DNA of 64,000 nucleotides from Wolfiporia cocos (Eukaryota > Basidiomycota > Agaricomycetes > Polyporales > Phaeolaceae): assembly GCA_029448655.1 (NCBI GenBank), contig JACCLO010000035.1, forward strand, positions 57,763 through 121,762. Direction: 5' to 3'. Shown in pieces: positions 47,829-59,405 of this stretch; the stretch's first letter is position 1, and each line of letters opens with the position of its first letter. A model generated the notes under the pieces. That model was not told where the DNA came from, made no database searches, and saw only the letters and a program-made list of their open reading frames with translations. The translations under genes were made by a program, and so were the position numbers.

Positions 47829-48091
47829 CGGGCAGGGCTCGCGGGCGCACGCCTGCCTCTGTCTGCCCGCCGATGTCCTCCTCGTCCCCGCCGCCCGCAG
47901 CGAGCATGTCCTCGAGCGCAAATCCGCCCGGTGAGTGTACATAATTCGCCTTATCAAACTCGCGATAGGCTGCACCCGGCTGCGTTTCATGCGCGTGCCG
48001 GCCGTGGCCCCACCGAGCCCTATTGGCACAGGCCTCATGCCGTATAATCCTGGCGCCGCGGATTCGCTCCGAATGCGACCTTTGTCCCCGC

Positions 48092-49634
48092 ATGTCTACT
48101 GTTGCATCCTCCTCCGTCGAGAGCACGCACGGCATGTCGTCCTTACCGCTCAATCCGTCGCTCTCCACGCCGTCTGCGGCGCCGCCTACGTCTGGCATCT
48201 CGCTGGCTACGGGCTCTGAATCTTCCTCGGCATCTGCAGACTCTACGACCGCTCACTCTACATCGTCTTCGAGTACTGACCACACGACCTCCTCCTCCTC
48301 TTCAGATTCGTCGTCGACGAGCACAAGCACGACGCTTTCCTCGACGAGCTCATCGACACACTCATCCTCCACATCCACCTCCCCCTCCACCTCCACCACC
48401 CCCACCTCTACCTCCTCGTCCACGACCTCGAGCACGACCTCGACCCCTCCGCCGACCCACTCGAGCTCCTCCAGTTTTTCGACCTCCAACTCCACGCCGA
48501 CCTCGACACCCCCACCCGCAAATTCGTCCTCCTCCTCAAATGGAGATACAACCGGCTCGTCGAGCAGTTCGGGGCAGTCCAGCTCCTCGTCGTCCTCCTC
48601 GACCTTCACCTCCTTCTCCACCTCCACCTCCACGCACACCAGCGTCCTTGTGTATGCCTCATCTCCCCGCGCCTATTTCCCCTTACTCACCCCCTGGCCC
48701 TATTTATAGCACGACAAATGCCGCGGGCTCTGTCCTGACATCGACAATTACGCAACTGACGACCCAGACCGTCGGCGTCGCGACGACCGCACACACCGAC
48801 ACAAGCACCTCGCACACCGGCGCGATCGTCGGCGGCGTCGTCGGCGGCGTCGGCGGGCTCCTCGTCCTCCTCGCCCTCCTCGCCCTCCTCTGCCGCCGCA
48901 GGCGCCGCGACGACTTCGACGGCAACTTCGACCCGGACCGCGTCACGGGCGCGACGCTCCCGAACGTCGACCTCGCCGGCGGAGACGACGTCGAGCCGTA
49001 CACGTACACGCCCGGCGGCGCGGGCCCGATCAACGGCAACGGCACCGCCGCCGCGGGCCCGCAGTCCGCGTACGGCGGGTCCGCGGGCTCCGCGTACGGC
49101 AGCGGCGGCGCGGGGTCGGACGAGATGCGCCAGTACGCGGCGCCGGGCGCAGGCGTGCCCGCGTTCCTCGCGGGCGGGCTCGCGAGCACGCAGGGCGGCG
49201 CGCCGCCGCTGGGCTCCGCGCCGTCGCACTACTCGCAGTCGCAGTCGCAGTCGCACTACGCGGCGTCGGCGGAGCACGGCGGGTACCCGGACTACTCGGC
49301 GTACTACGCGGGCCAGGGCGCGGGCGCGGGGTACGCGCCCGACTTCCGGCAGCCGTCGCCCGGGCCGTCGCTCTCGATGACGAGCTCGACGGCGAACTCG
49401 GGCGGGCAGGGCGCGTACGGGTATGCGGGCGTCGGCGCGGGCGCCGCGGCGGCGGTGCTGCCGTCGAGCAAGGAGCGCGAGGCGAACGGCCGGCGGGGGC
49501 TCGCGGTCGCGAATGCGGACGTGGTGCAGCACCAGGACGGGGGGCGGCTCGACGCGACGCCCGAGGACGAGGAGGGCGAGAGCGGCCTCGCGGAGGTCCC
49601 GCCGCGGTACGACCAGATCCACCGCGATCAGTGA
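48092..49634 (+). CDS. Mucin-like single-pass membrane protein 2
   Basis: The Ser/Thr ectodomain runs from ATG 48092 to 48651, an intron spans 48652-48719 (GTATGC donor, TATTTATAG acceptor), and the second exon is 48720-49634. An earlier ATG at 47873, close below a TATA box and followed by a GTGAGT donor, may be the true start, but I found no phase-compatible acceptor. The ectodomain is Ser/Thr-rich with Pro patches, then TITQLTTQTVGVATTAHTDT and a glycine-rich helix AIVGGVVGGVGGLLVLLALL stopped by five Arg. The tail is Gly/Ala/Tyr-rich with SQSQSQSH and ends in an acidic EDEEGES and PPRYDQIHRDQ; PPRY is a possible WW-domain or ubiquitin-ligase binding motif. Same layout as the gene at 43.1-45.0 kb. 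Confidence 0.7.
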
Positions 49635-50773
49635 GCGCGTGCGCGTGGGCTTTGCACGCGCGGAGACGCCAGTGGGCGACAGCGTGCCGCGGACATCGGT
49701 GTCCTTCGTCATGATGGCCGCTCTCCTTAATGAACCCTCCTTGCTCGTCGCGCCCATCTCAAAACCAGTCCACCGTCGTTTGATCCCCACTGCCAACCCC
49801 TCCCTTCACCTCCCTGCACCTACCCACCTGCCCGTCCGTCGACCCACAAACAGAACTTACGCACGCAGCTGACGACGTTGTACGCTATTCTATGCTACTC
49901 TAGATCTCCGTAATCGCAGGTCGTTTACCTCCAATATCAAGTACGCTCTGGCTTGGCTAAGGACCTAACTTTACTTTTTTTTTCACGACCGTCCACGTCT
50001 ACGCCTATCTATCGCTATATCGATTCTCGATGGGTCGTTTGCTCCGTTTTTCACCGTTGATTGTGACCGTAATGTCGGCACTCGAGCAGTGCGTATATGC
50101 ATAGAGTTGAAAGAAAGCGAATGATACAGGTCGCGCAAGTTCATGTTGTGAAGCTTGGACTTACAAACAACACTCCCATGGCGAACTACGTAAGAACAAT
50201 TTTCTGCGTGCAGAAGAACGCAATGGTATCACTCCAACGAAATACACATTGCTTCCTCACATCAATCAAGTCGTAGAACTCCGAACGAGACGCTCTAAAA
50301 AATTTTCGCTATAGCATATATTGTGGCCAACCAATCCCCATACATTGCACGACACCATGTACAAAACATAATATGAAAAGTATCCATCAGACAGACGTCC
50401 AACTCGCTGGCTAGCCCTCCGCACCACCCGCAAAGGGGTACAGAAGAGCCAACCAAACGTCCTCGAATCCGCGCGAGGCGGACATGTTCTCGGTATAACG
50501 AGTGGACGCGGGTGTCATCGACTGGATATGAAGGATGTGGCATGTGTAAACATGCGAGACTCGAGTTAGGTACTATAAAATAGATCCTAGCTGAGTATGT
50601 TCTGAGGAAACAGCGATGTCGGGGCGCTCCATATATACTGCGCTGGTTTAGGGCAGGCCTCGTGGCTTGGGCGGGCTCAGGCGCTTGTTTGTAGCGCTGC
50701 TGTCCGAATCAGGATTAGTAAGGAGAAAATTGATATGCCAAACTATATATAGTTTTAACCACCCGAATATCAA
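49635..50773. other. Intergenic before the tRNA
   Basis: A T-run of ten at 49973-49982 and no supported gene. Confidence 0.45.
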
Positions 50774-50855
50774 TCTCTGGTAGTATATCGGTTAGTACAC
50801 GCGCCTGTCACTTTCGAGTGCGCGCGAAAGCGGGGTTCGACTCCCCGCCAGAGAG
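50774..50855 (+). tRNA. tRNA-Asp (GTC) with an 8-nt intron
   Basis: The cloverleaf is clear: acceptor TCTCTGG/CCAGAGA, D-arm GTA...TAC with GGTTAG loop, anticodon stem CGCGC/GCGCG with loop CTGTCA, and T-arm CGGGG-TTCGACT-CCCCG. The anticodon is GTC. Eight extra bases after position 37 or 38 (TTTCGAGT or CTTTCGAG) form a short intron at the usual place. A TTTT Pol III terminator follows at 50856. Confidence 0.92.
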
Positions 50856-51245
50856 TTTTGCTTGACCGCCTGCATCGTCTATTTTTCTTTCTCACTGGGC
50901 GGACTATAGGATTCGAGATTCGACTACGGGCATATGTTCGCATAGATAAATGTATACAGACCGTGCCTCAGCGTTCAACGTTCATACCGCAGCGATGTTG
51001 TCGAGAATCACAATTCAGTCGACGCGGCCAGGTTATCGCCACGGTCACACTGGAAGTCGTTTCCGCCCGTGAATTAGCAAGACCTAGCAACCAAAACATG
51101 GGTATTTCAGATAATAGCAGTCAAACCGTAAAGGCTAAGATAGACGCTGCGAAGGGAGCCGCAGGTGCTCTAGTGACGTGTCGCTCTATGAGCGAGCTCG
51201 GACTTAAAAAACAAACGTAAGTCGTGAATGCCAGGGTCGAGGTCG
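50856..51245. other. Intergenic, one unassigned frame
   Basis: A 120-codon frame on the plus strand (50858-51220) begins at the tRNA terminator and resembles nothing known. Confidence 0.35.
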
Positions 51246-52668
51246 TTAGATCTCGGCCACCTGCTCCTTCATCCACTCCCAGAGCTTCTTCCCGGTCGGG
51301 GGCTCCACTGCGTCTGCACGCGCTTCGCTGACGCGCGCCCAGGGGATCAGGTACTGCAATTGTGGTCGAGGTGAGTTCATGGAGGAGGAGGGGGAGGAAG
51401 AAAGGTGCGCACCTTGCCGTTCATCTTCGCGGCTTCTGGCGCCGTCCCGGCGTACAGCTGGGTCAAGGCTCCCTTTTCCGTTGAGTGGAACATGGTACGC
51501 TGCGCGAACGCCTGTGATCAGCACGACTACGCTGCAGAGTCGGGTGGCATACCGTGTAAACTTGCGAAACAGGTCCCGCATGTCGGCTAATTCCTGTCCT
51601 GATATTGCCTGGTGCACATAGATGGACCGATCCAGGCATGTCAGTATAGGTAGACGCATGCACTGCCAATCAAAGGACCCACCGGGGTTGACGGCGATCG
51701 AGACAATGCCGTGCCCGCCATACCGTCTCGCAAGCTCAGAAGCAAACGCCACACAGCCCTGTGGGCGCACTCGTCAGCCTCTGCACCACGACACGGGCCC
51801 ACGGCGCGCACGTATTTGCTCATCTGGTACAGCTCCTGCCTGCCCATCCTGTTGCGCTCGTTCCCGGCGCGGAGGGCGTCGTAGTTGAGCTTCGTGAACA
51901 GGTGGCGGTGCGAGCTGACGGTGACCACGCGCGTCTTCTCCTTGTCGGCTTGCACGGTCGCCATCATCGTCGGGAGCAGCAGACGCGTGAAGTAGAAGTG
52001 CCCTGGCGTCGAGTGAGTGCCTGGAGACAACGCAGGGCCGGGACTGCGTACCGAGCACGTTGACGCCGAACTGCAGATCGTAGCCGTCTGCGGTCAGCTC
52101 GTGGAGGGCCGGGACCATGACGCCGCTGTGGCGAATGTCAGAATGTGTTAGGGCAGATAGAGTCCGAGAAGCGCCACGTACGCGTTGTTGAACAAGACAT
52201 GCAGTTTCTTCTCCTTGCTGTGGATTCCGCACGGTCACGCTGTCATAACACCTAGAGAATCCGGCAGCCACTCACCTCTGGAACTCGGCCGCGGCCTTCT
52301 TGACCGATCGAAGGTTGGCCAGGTCGAGCTCGAGGAAGATGGCCTCGCGCCCTGTCGCCTTCTGGAGGCCGAATATGGCCTTCATGGCCTTGGCCTTGTT
52401 CCGGGATGCCATGTATACCTTGGCGCCCCGTTTGAGCAGGGTCTGCAAGGATCGCGCATCAGGCACGCTCGGACTCTGTGCATCCCGCCGCGCCTCGACT
52501 GACGGGCCTATCCAGCCACAATAGAAATTCTCGGGAACCCACCTTGACAGTCTGCTTCCCAATGCCGCTGTTCCCGCCCGTGACGATCATGACCTTGCCC
52601 GTGAGGTCGGGCATGTCGTTTGCGGTCCACTTTGGCTTTGGCGGGAAGTTCTCGTCGATGGCGGACAT
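51246..52668 (-). CDS. Short-chain dehydrogenase/reductase 1
   Basis: The start at 52668 gives MSAIDENFPPKPKWTANDMP, then [20 protein letters not shown] with the TGxxxGIG cofactor loop. Next exons read LLKRGAKVYMASRNKAKAMK, FLELDLANLRSVKKAAAEF, HVLFNNA and GVMVPALHELTADGYDLQFG followed by VNVLG. The catalytic part has RVVTVSSHRHLF (Ser) and ELYQMSKY (Tyr-x3-Lys), then GIVSIAVNPG. The C-terminus ends KLWEWMKEQVAEI. It is a classical SDR of the retinol-dehydrogenase/WWOX-like group; the substrate is not predictable. It lies head-to-tail with a paralogue at 52986-54484. At least seven short introns. Confidence 0.9.
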
Positions 52669-52985
52669 GGTGGTATCTCTGAAGGAGCGACGGGTGGAGT
52701 GGGATAGTAGATACTAGTGATGCGGGAGAAGGGTAGTAAAGCTGGTAACTGCCTAGCCCGGCGCTTGGGGCATAGCACTGCACAGGCGCCCGACGCGTGA
52801 TGACGTTTGGATCGTCGGCGCCGAAATGTGCCTCGATCGGGAGAGAGATTGATGCAGATCAAGAGCGCAGCCACTGCGCGTCGTTTACTGCGCAGCTGCC
52901 AGACTTGACCGGGACCAACGTGGTTACATATCATATGTCCAAAATTAACATCGCATCGAGCCTGCCGTACACAAACATAATAGAG

Positions 52986-54484
52986 TCAAGCGTCCTTTAC
53001 CTGCTCCTCCATCCACTCCCACAGCTTCTTCCCAAGCTCTGGGTCGAGGGCGTCGGGACGCGCCTCGCCCACCCGCGCCCAAGGGATCAAGTACTGCGCG
53101 CCGTCAGAGCGTTTGAGCGATCCAGAAGCGCGTACCCTCCCAAGAATCTGAACGCACCTTGCCATTCATGCTCTCCGCCTCTGGCGCGGTGCCTGCAAAC
53201 AGCTGCGTAAGCGCACCCTTCTCTGTCGGGTAGAACAGGATTCGCTGAAGTATCATGAGGTCATTAGTAACATGGACGACGAGGCGTGCGTACCGAGAGG
53301 AATTTCTGCACGGCGCTTGCGTTCCGATTTAAGTCAGACCTGATGTTCCCTACAAGAAACCAGTGCGCAATCTTCGATATACATACTACCGCAAAGAAGA
53401 GCGGTACACACCAGGGTTCACCACGATTGAGACTAGCCCTGCTCCCCGTACCGCCGCGCGAGCTCCGCGGCGGAACACGACGTTCCCCTTCAGATTCGCC
53501 ACACGCGTCAACGAGATTGCCCGCGCGAGGCTACGTCAGCATACGCACGTATTTGCTCATCTGGTACAGTTCCTGTCGCCCGAGGCGCGTGCGTGCGGGG
53601 CCGGGGTGCACTGCGTCGAGGTCGAGCGGTGTAAAGACGTGCCCGAGCGAGGACGTCGTCACCACGCGCGCTTTTGGTGCGTGGTGCTCGGAGGTGGGAG
53701 AGGAGGAGGCGGCCAGGAGCGCCGGGAGAAGGAGGCGTGTGAGGTGAAAGTGGCCTGTTGAAAGGATCAGCGTGAGCAGGAGAGGAAGGAATGTGCATAC
53801 CGAGAACGTTCACGCCGAACTGCAAGTCGTACCCCTCAGTGGTGAGCTGTTCGAGCGGCGGGATCATCACGCCCCTGTACACCATCATACACTCACTTAT
53901 GCTCCCCACAAAAGCAGAGTACGCACCCACTGTTGAATAGCACGTGTAGCTGCGTCTCTTTGCTGTCAAGCCCACGAAGTTGTTAGATGTGCGAATCCGG
54001 CAAGCGCTAAAGGCGATGTTGACTTGAACAGCGCACCTCAGAAATTCCTCTGCTGCGCGGCGCACGCTGGCCAAACTCGCGAGATCGAGGTCGAGGAAGC
54101 GTGCTGAGCGTCCCGTGGTGCGTTGCAGCTCTGCGATTGCCGCCTCCGCGCGTGCACGGCTGCGCGCTGCCATATAAACTGTCGCATTGTGCGCGAGAAG
54201 GGCCTGTGCCGCGGTAGTCGGGTGTTAGCGTATTCTTCGTTATGAATGTCGCGCGTCATATCTGGGCGGGCGTAAGGAGTAAAGGGAAGAGGACGGACGG
54301 TAGCGTAGAGGTTTGGCTTATGGTGTGGCAGGTAAGACGTACAGAGCGGAACGCTCACCTTGACCGTCTCCTTGCCAATCCCGCTGTTCCCGCCCGTGAC
54401 AAGCATGACCTTCCCCGTGAGGTCTGGGATGTCGTCCGCGGTCCACTTGGCCTTGGGCGGGAAGGACTGGCTGAATATCGACAT
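52986..54484 (-). CDS. Short-chain dehydrogenase/reductase 2
   Basis: Paralogue of the preceding SDR, same strand. The start at 54484 gives [20 protein letters not shown] and [18 protein letters not shown], followed by [72 protein letters not shown] and ELYQMSKY. Later blocks are [30 protein letters not shown] and [19 protein letters not shown]; it ends EEQVKDA. Catalytic Ser, Tyr and Lys are all present. One difference: the segment after LHVLFN appears to read Ser instead of the usual Asn-Ala. A TATATATA box on the minus strand lies at about 54562-54570. The palindromic E-box element at 54753 is about 270 bp upstream. Confidence 0.88.
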
Positions 54485-55157
54485 TCTCTCTGCGCAAGAA
54501 AGCTTGAAAGCTTCGAGTTAGGAGTTAGTATCTTGGAATTTGCGCTCTCAGAGATCCAGTGGGATATATATGCGCATTAGATTTGCCGACGCGATCGGGC
54601 AATCGCGCCTCCTCCCCGGGCATGTTCGGTGAACGGTGCTGCGGATGCACAGGAACGTCGCCACGCGCACATAGCCTTCCAGCGTCCTGCTCAGGCTCTG
54701 AGATCGCAGCCGTGCCACGGAATGCGCATTGCCACGAGGGCGCGCAGATTTCGATGCGCGGACTAACGAGTCGCGCCCCACGTGATCGCGACGCACGCGC
54801 GCCGCCTACAGAAGTGTGGCGGTGGCCAGTTAAACATCCGCTGTAAGCCAGTGTGGACATGGGCTCCTCGGTGTGTGTTGCGTAAGTCCAGAGTTCAGAC
54901 CCGTCGAGAGAAACCAAGAATCACAGATTTGTCACGGAGAGACGATGTAGCTGGTGTTAACTGCGCTGCATATGTTGAACGGTATGTATTTCGGAGCCGA
55001 TATATGGTTGCAGATTTAGAGTGAGGGTGCATGCAATACGCCACCAGGCGGCCACCAAAGCGAGGACCGGGCCGACACAACCAGTTTGGCTGTTATATCG
55101 AAGCTTCTGCCCCCAACACTAGTGTGTTCGACTGTCTAGTACCGAGATCGCAGAACA
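54485..55157. other. Upstream region of SDR 2
   Basis: Holds the TATA box near 54565 and the palindromic E-box element. No gene was supported. Confidence 0.45.
54753..54801. promoter_or_regulatory. Palindromic E-box element, copy 2
   Basis: TCGCG-n3-CACGTG-n2-CGCGA at 54771-54791, with flanks matching 46568-46613 (shared GATGCGCGG.CTAA.GAG block in front and CGCGACGC after). One extra base makes the dyad slightly asymmetric. Confidence 0.5.
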
Positions 55158-55345
55158 TAAGGCCAACCTGAAATGGCATATGAATAAATTGGGGGCTGGA
55201 AGAGACGAGCGACGTACAAATTATTTCATTCTCCCGTCGCTCTGTAAATGAATGTGGCAGATCGAAGCAAAAGCGAGACGAACCGCTGATAGACAGAAAA
55301 CTACAGGAACATATGCGTGATCATGATGCCGTACAGCAAGGCGGG
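55158..55345 (-). pseudogene. Relic of a DUF6534 gene
   Basis: On the minus strand this matches 17170-17370, an exon-intron segment of the DUF6534 gene, closely: LLYGIMITHMFL followed by an in-frame TAG, then FSVYQRFVSLL. Intron sequence (GTTCGTCTCGCTTTTG and the GTACGTCG region) is also conserved, so the duplication was genomic and not by retroposition. Only about 190 bp survive. Confidence 0.75.
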
Positions 55346-55656
55346 GGTAAAAGCGAAGAAGTGTATGCCATCGATGGTCGGACACTCACTAACGCCTCGG
55401 TTCGCCTCGACGGCGCCGGTGCGAGCTCTGCCGGACATCGTCGTAGCAGACAGCGCACACGGAACCGCGTAGACAGTGAATGCGCACGCACGGACAGACG
55501 CAGTGGAGATCACGATCGATACCGGCTTACGCAGACGGCGCTTAGCAGATGTTGCTGCAGGCGGCCCAAGAGCCGCCGAACGCGCATACAGCATTCGTGT
55601 TTTTCGCATTGTTCCATCTACCGTTTACCTGCTGCTTTATACATACGTAACACACC
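55346..55656. other. Promoter region of the HECT ligase gene
   Basis: No gene. It separates the DUF6534 relic from the start codon at 55657. Confidence 0.45.
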
Positions 55657-58600
55657 ATGAACCCGCTCTTCGGCGATGATCTCATCAGACGGCGCAAAGA
55701 GATCAACCTCGGCGGTACGCGTACCGCCGCCGGGTTCACCGACATCCTGCACGACGTCAAGGCGCAGCGCACGCAACGCCAGGACCTCAAGCGCAGGCTC
55801 GATAGCGCGATGCGCATACAGACATGGTGGCGGGGCGTTGTTTACCGCCGGCTCCTGCGGGAGCACCTGCGGCGCACCTTCGCGGAAGATGTGGCCGGCA
55901 TTAATGGACTGAGGTGCCTCATGCTTTTGGGAGGGGACGAGGCTATTATGGGAACATGGGCGCGGATGGTGGCTGGCGGCGCGCAGGGTGAGCATGAAAC
56001 ATTCGTTTTCAAAGACAACCCACAAGTGACAATGTCATGACAAAGGGACAATCCTGCATGACGACCCAAGTTGGCGGTTTCTTCTCCGGAGAACGGCTCT
56101 CTTACTGCTGAGGTCCGTCAGCAACAGCCCAGAGTATGTTATGTCTTCACCTAGAACGATCCTATACTAACTTTCGCAGATCTCAGAATGCATTGCCGTA
56201 TCTCTCGGTGCTCTTAGCACTCCAATCCAATACTCCCAGCGCGTCAGAATATACGCGTTATCTGCTCCAGAACGGCTACTATGAGATGCTGGGAAGGGCG
56301 ATTGTGAGCATTGTAAGTGTCCAATCGCACATGCGCTCTGAGCGGTCTGTCTGACGCGCATGGCTTGTAGCCCGTAGATACGAAGACGTCACCCAGCCTA
56401 CCACCGCTTGTTTCGTTGATCACATTGCCGCTGTCAAAGCCTGACCTTTACAATCAATGTATACGAGATGTGTTGCTGCATATCCTCACAATTCCGCTAC
56501 TCCCTAACCGCTTGCCATTACAAGCCTTGTCTGCCCTTTCGGCGGCACTCCCGCTGTCTTCATTACACCTACTTTCTCCATCGATAGCTGATATTGTCAA
56601 CAACGGGCCTCTGTCAACAGCTGAGGCGAAGCTGCATCTCCTCGCAAACCTCGTCGCGTTCACCCCGCCGCGGTATTCGAAGCTGTCCGCGAATGCACTC
56701 AATGCGTACCTCGAGTTGACCACAGCTCTCATGGCTTCTCTTCCGACCAATGCGGTTGAGCCCCCCGAGCCGAATGTAGCAAATTCCAACATTGAGTGGG
56801 GAGACGATGAGGATTACGAGTACGAGACGCAGGTGTCGGTCGTGTCCTCGTTCGAGCCCGCGCCTGCGCCGCTCCCGCAGCTGGACAAGCGGACACGCAC
56901 GCGTCTACAGACATATCCCTCCCCGCAACACCTGACCGTGCTGTTGGCAGCTGCCCGCCAGGCGTCGCAGCCAATCCTGATCGCTTTCTGCTCCACACTC
57001 ACCACAATATGGGCGTCGCGGAAGGATAAGGTACTGACAGCGCTGGTCGCATACAATGGCGGCGGGATCATCCGCGAATTATATCGGCTCTACATCAGGA
57101 GCTCTCCACTCGGCCAGGACGACCAGCTATCACCGCTTACGGGTAGGTCCCTTGGATGATTTACGAACGTATGTAGCTCAAGACTGTATTATTAGCTCCC
57201 GGTAACAAAGCGGCGTGGCCCCCGATGCTGCTGCTGGTTGACCTGTACACTCACAGTCTCCTCACGATGGCCGACGACGAGTTCTTCGGCAGTGGGAAGC
57301 TCGCGGGCGTTGCGCGGAATCCGCTGATGCTCGACGAGCTAATCGTATTCTCCCGCCAGCTGCTAAACATTGCGTTCGCGCTCTACTGGCGCGAGTCGCC
57401 GACGAACGTGCAGGAGAACGGCGTGCCGGGGCTGACACCGGTAAAATGGGAGCACGTGCGAGACAAAGTGACCAAGCTTCTGCAGGCGATCCATGCGAGA
57501 GAGTGCGTCGAAGACCGAGTATGCCGTCACCTACGCAGCTGACCGTGTGTGGCGTGCTAGCTCGAGGAGGCCGTTCACGCCGCCCGATCATTGGCTGATC
57601 ACTTCTCAAGTCGACATGGTCTCCTTCGTCGACGTCGCAATGTAAGTATCCTCGTGCGTCCACTTTACACGCTGATGACGCCACGTTCTTGCCAGCATGG
57701 AAGAGCGGGACCTCGTGCAGACCGACGGCGCGCGATCGCTGAGCAAACGCCAGCTCGCGTACGTCTCGCCGCGGCTCGGGGTGCTGAACAGCATCCCGTT
57801 CGCGATCCCGTTCGAGGTCCGTGTGTCCATCTTCCGGAGTTTCATCCAGAACGACAAGACGCGGAGAGGGGAGCTCGAATCGTATAGATGGTCGCGGAGG
57901 CCGATCTCCGTGCGGCGCGGCATGGTCGCCCAGGACGGGTTCAACAAGCTACAGGAGGCGGACCTGCACCGGCGGGTCGAGATCGAGTTTGTGGACCAGT
58001 TTGGCCAGCCCGAGTAAGCTCCGTATCTGGATGCGCTTGCGACGTGCATCGCTCAGGTTGCTTTTCGCAGGGCGGGCATTGACGGCGGGGGAGTGTTCAA
58101 AGAGTTCCTTACATCGCTGTGTAAGGAGGTCTTCGACTCCGATCGTGGTCTGTGGCTCGCGAACAAGAAGAACGAGCTTTATCCCAACCCGCATAGCTAC
58201 GCTACCGAATGTCAGTAACCAATGATCGTAAGCATTTACGCTGCAGTAGTGCTGATATACCATCGACAGCTCATAGCCTGGAATGGTATCGATTCATCGG
58301 CCGCATCCTTGGAAAGGCTCTGTATGATGGTATCCTAATAGATGTCGCTTTTGCGGGATTCTTCCTTGCAAAGGTGAGTGTTCGAGCGATCTATGCGCCA
58401 ACTTGTCCGTAATACGCACGTCGACAGTGGTTGGGGAAACAAAGCTTCCTCGACGACCTCGCGTCACTGGATCCGGACTTGTACCAAGGCCTGATTTTCC
58501 TAAAGCACTACACGGGTGATCCCGAAGAGCTGTCCCTGAATTTCACAGTTGCCGAAGAGGGTGTGTACACGTCATAGCATATGCTTTTTGTGAATCGCTC

Positions 58601-59405
58601 ATTGTCGGTATAGAGTTTGGCGTAGCCAAGACGGTCGAACTCATTCCAAACGGGAGTAATATCCCCGTTTCCAGGGAGAACCGATTGCAGTATATTTATC
58701 TCGTGTCGCACTACCGCCTCAACAAGGAGATCAAGCGACAGAGCGAGGCATTCTTTGATGGACTTTCAACCATGATTGACCCGAAATGGCTTCGGTGAGT
58801 TGAATTTTTATCTACTGCGCTAAGCGTACTAACGAACTCGGGGTAGTATGTTCAACCAACAAGAGCTTCAAATTCTCCTCGGCGGAGTGAACGCTCCTGT
58901 CGATCTTGAAGATATGAGGAAACACACCGTTTACGGCGGATTGTATAACGACCATCACCCCACAATCGAGAAGTTCTGGAAAGTGTGTGGACATGGTTAT
59001 TTCCTACGATATGCCGCCGCAACTGTAATGATTCTATGCAGGTCGTCAATACGTTTGATCACGAACAACGACGGGCCCTTCTGCGGTTCGCTACCAGCTG
59101 TAGCCGTCCCCCATTGCTGTATGTAGTGCAGGTTACATCATTCAATCGTGCTAACAGCCGCTTTTGCAGTGGCTTTGGGGAGCTGCGACCCAATTTCTCG
59201 ATCCGGGACGCCGGCTCCGATGAAAATCGGCTTCCGACCGCTAGCACCTGCGTAAACCTGCTCAAGGTAAGCTGCAATCAATGATTACTCTCAAGCCGCC
59301 GTTGACATCGACACTTCTCAGCTCCCTCGATATGAAAATGAGCAGACACTCAGGAATAAACTGTTGCAAGCCATTACCTCTAATGCTGGTTTTGATCTGT
59401 CATGA
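55657..59405 (+). CDS. HUL5: HECT-type E3 ubiquitin ligase, HUL5/UBE3C-like
   Basis: The start MNPLFGDDLIRRRKEINLGG is typical of the family, with an IQ motif at about residues 51-65 (AMRIQTWWRGVVYRR). A long helical N-terminal part follows across several exons (56190-57540), then the HECT domain: DLVQTDGARSLSKRQ, IPFEVRVSIFRSFIQND, AGIDGGGVFKEFLTSLCKEV, WYRFIGRILGKALYDGILID, TVELIPNGSNIPVS, MFNQQELQILLGG and FGELRPNFSIRDAGSD. The catalytic cysteine is in STCVNLLKLP (codon 59249-59251, next to the last intron). Ends at TGA 59403-59405. About ten short introns, some between 50 and 70 bp. HUL5 is proteasome-associated and extends ubiquitin chains on bound or misfolded substrates. Confidence 0.93.

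Larger units (their letters stand above)
45011..47872. other. GC-rich intergenic between the two mucin-like genes
   Basis: Long frames on both strands here (up to 284 codons, for example 47184-48038 minus) are compositional products of GC-rich DNA with no recognisable domains. A notable palindromic E-box element lies at 46568-46613, and TTATATAG at 47821-47828 is the likely TATA box of the next gene. Confidence 0.4.

Noticed and set aside
47184..48038. 284-codon minus-strand open frame
   Set aside because: It is in GC-rich DNA, has an Arg/Ala-biased composition, no recognisable domain and overlaps the promoter and N-terminus of the mucin-like gene 2.
48102..49634. 510-codon frame including an Arg/Pro-rich N-terminal half
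   Set aside because: The N-terminal half is the shifted frame of the Ser/Thr-rich exon; only the part after the 48652-48719 intron is real coding sequence.
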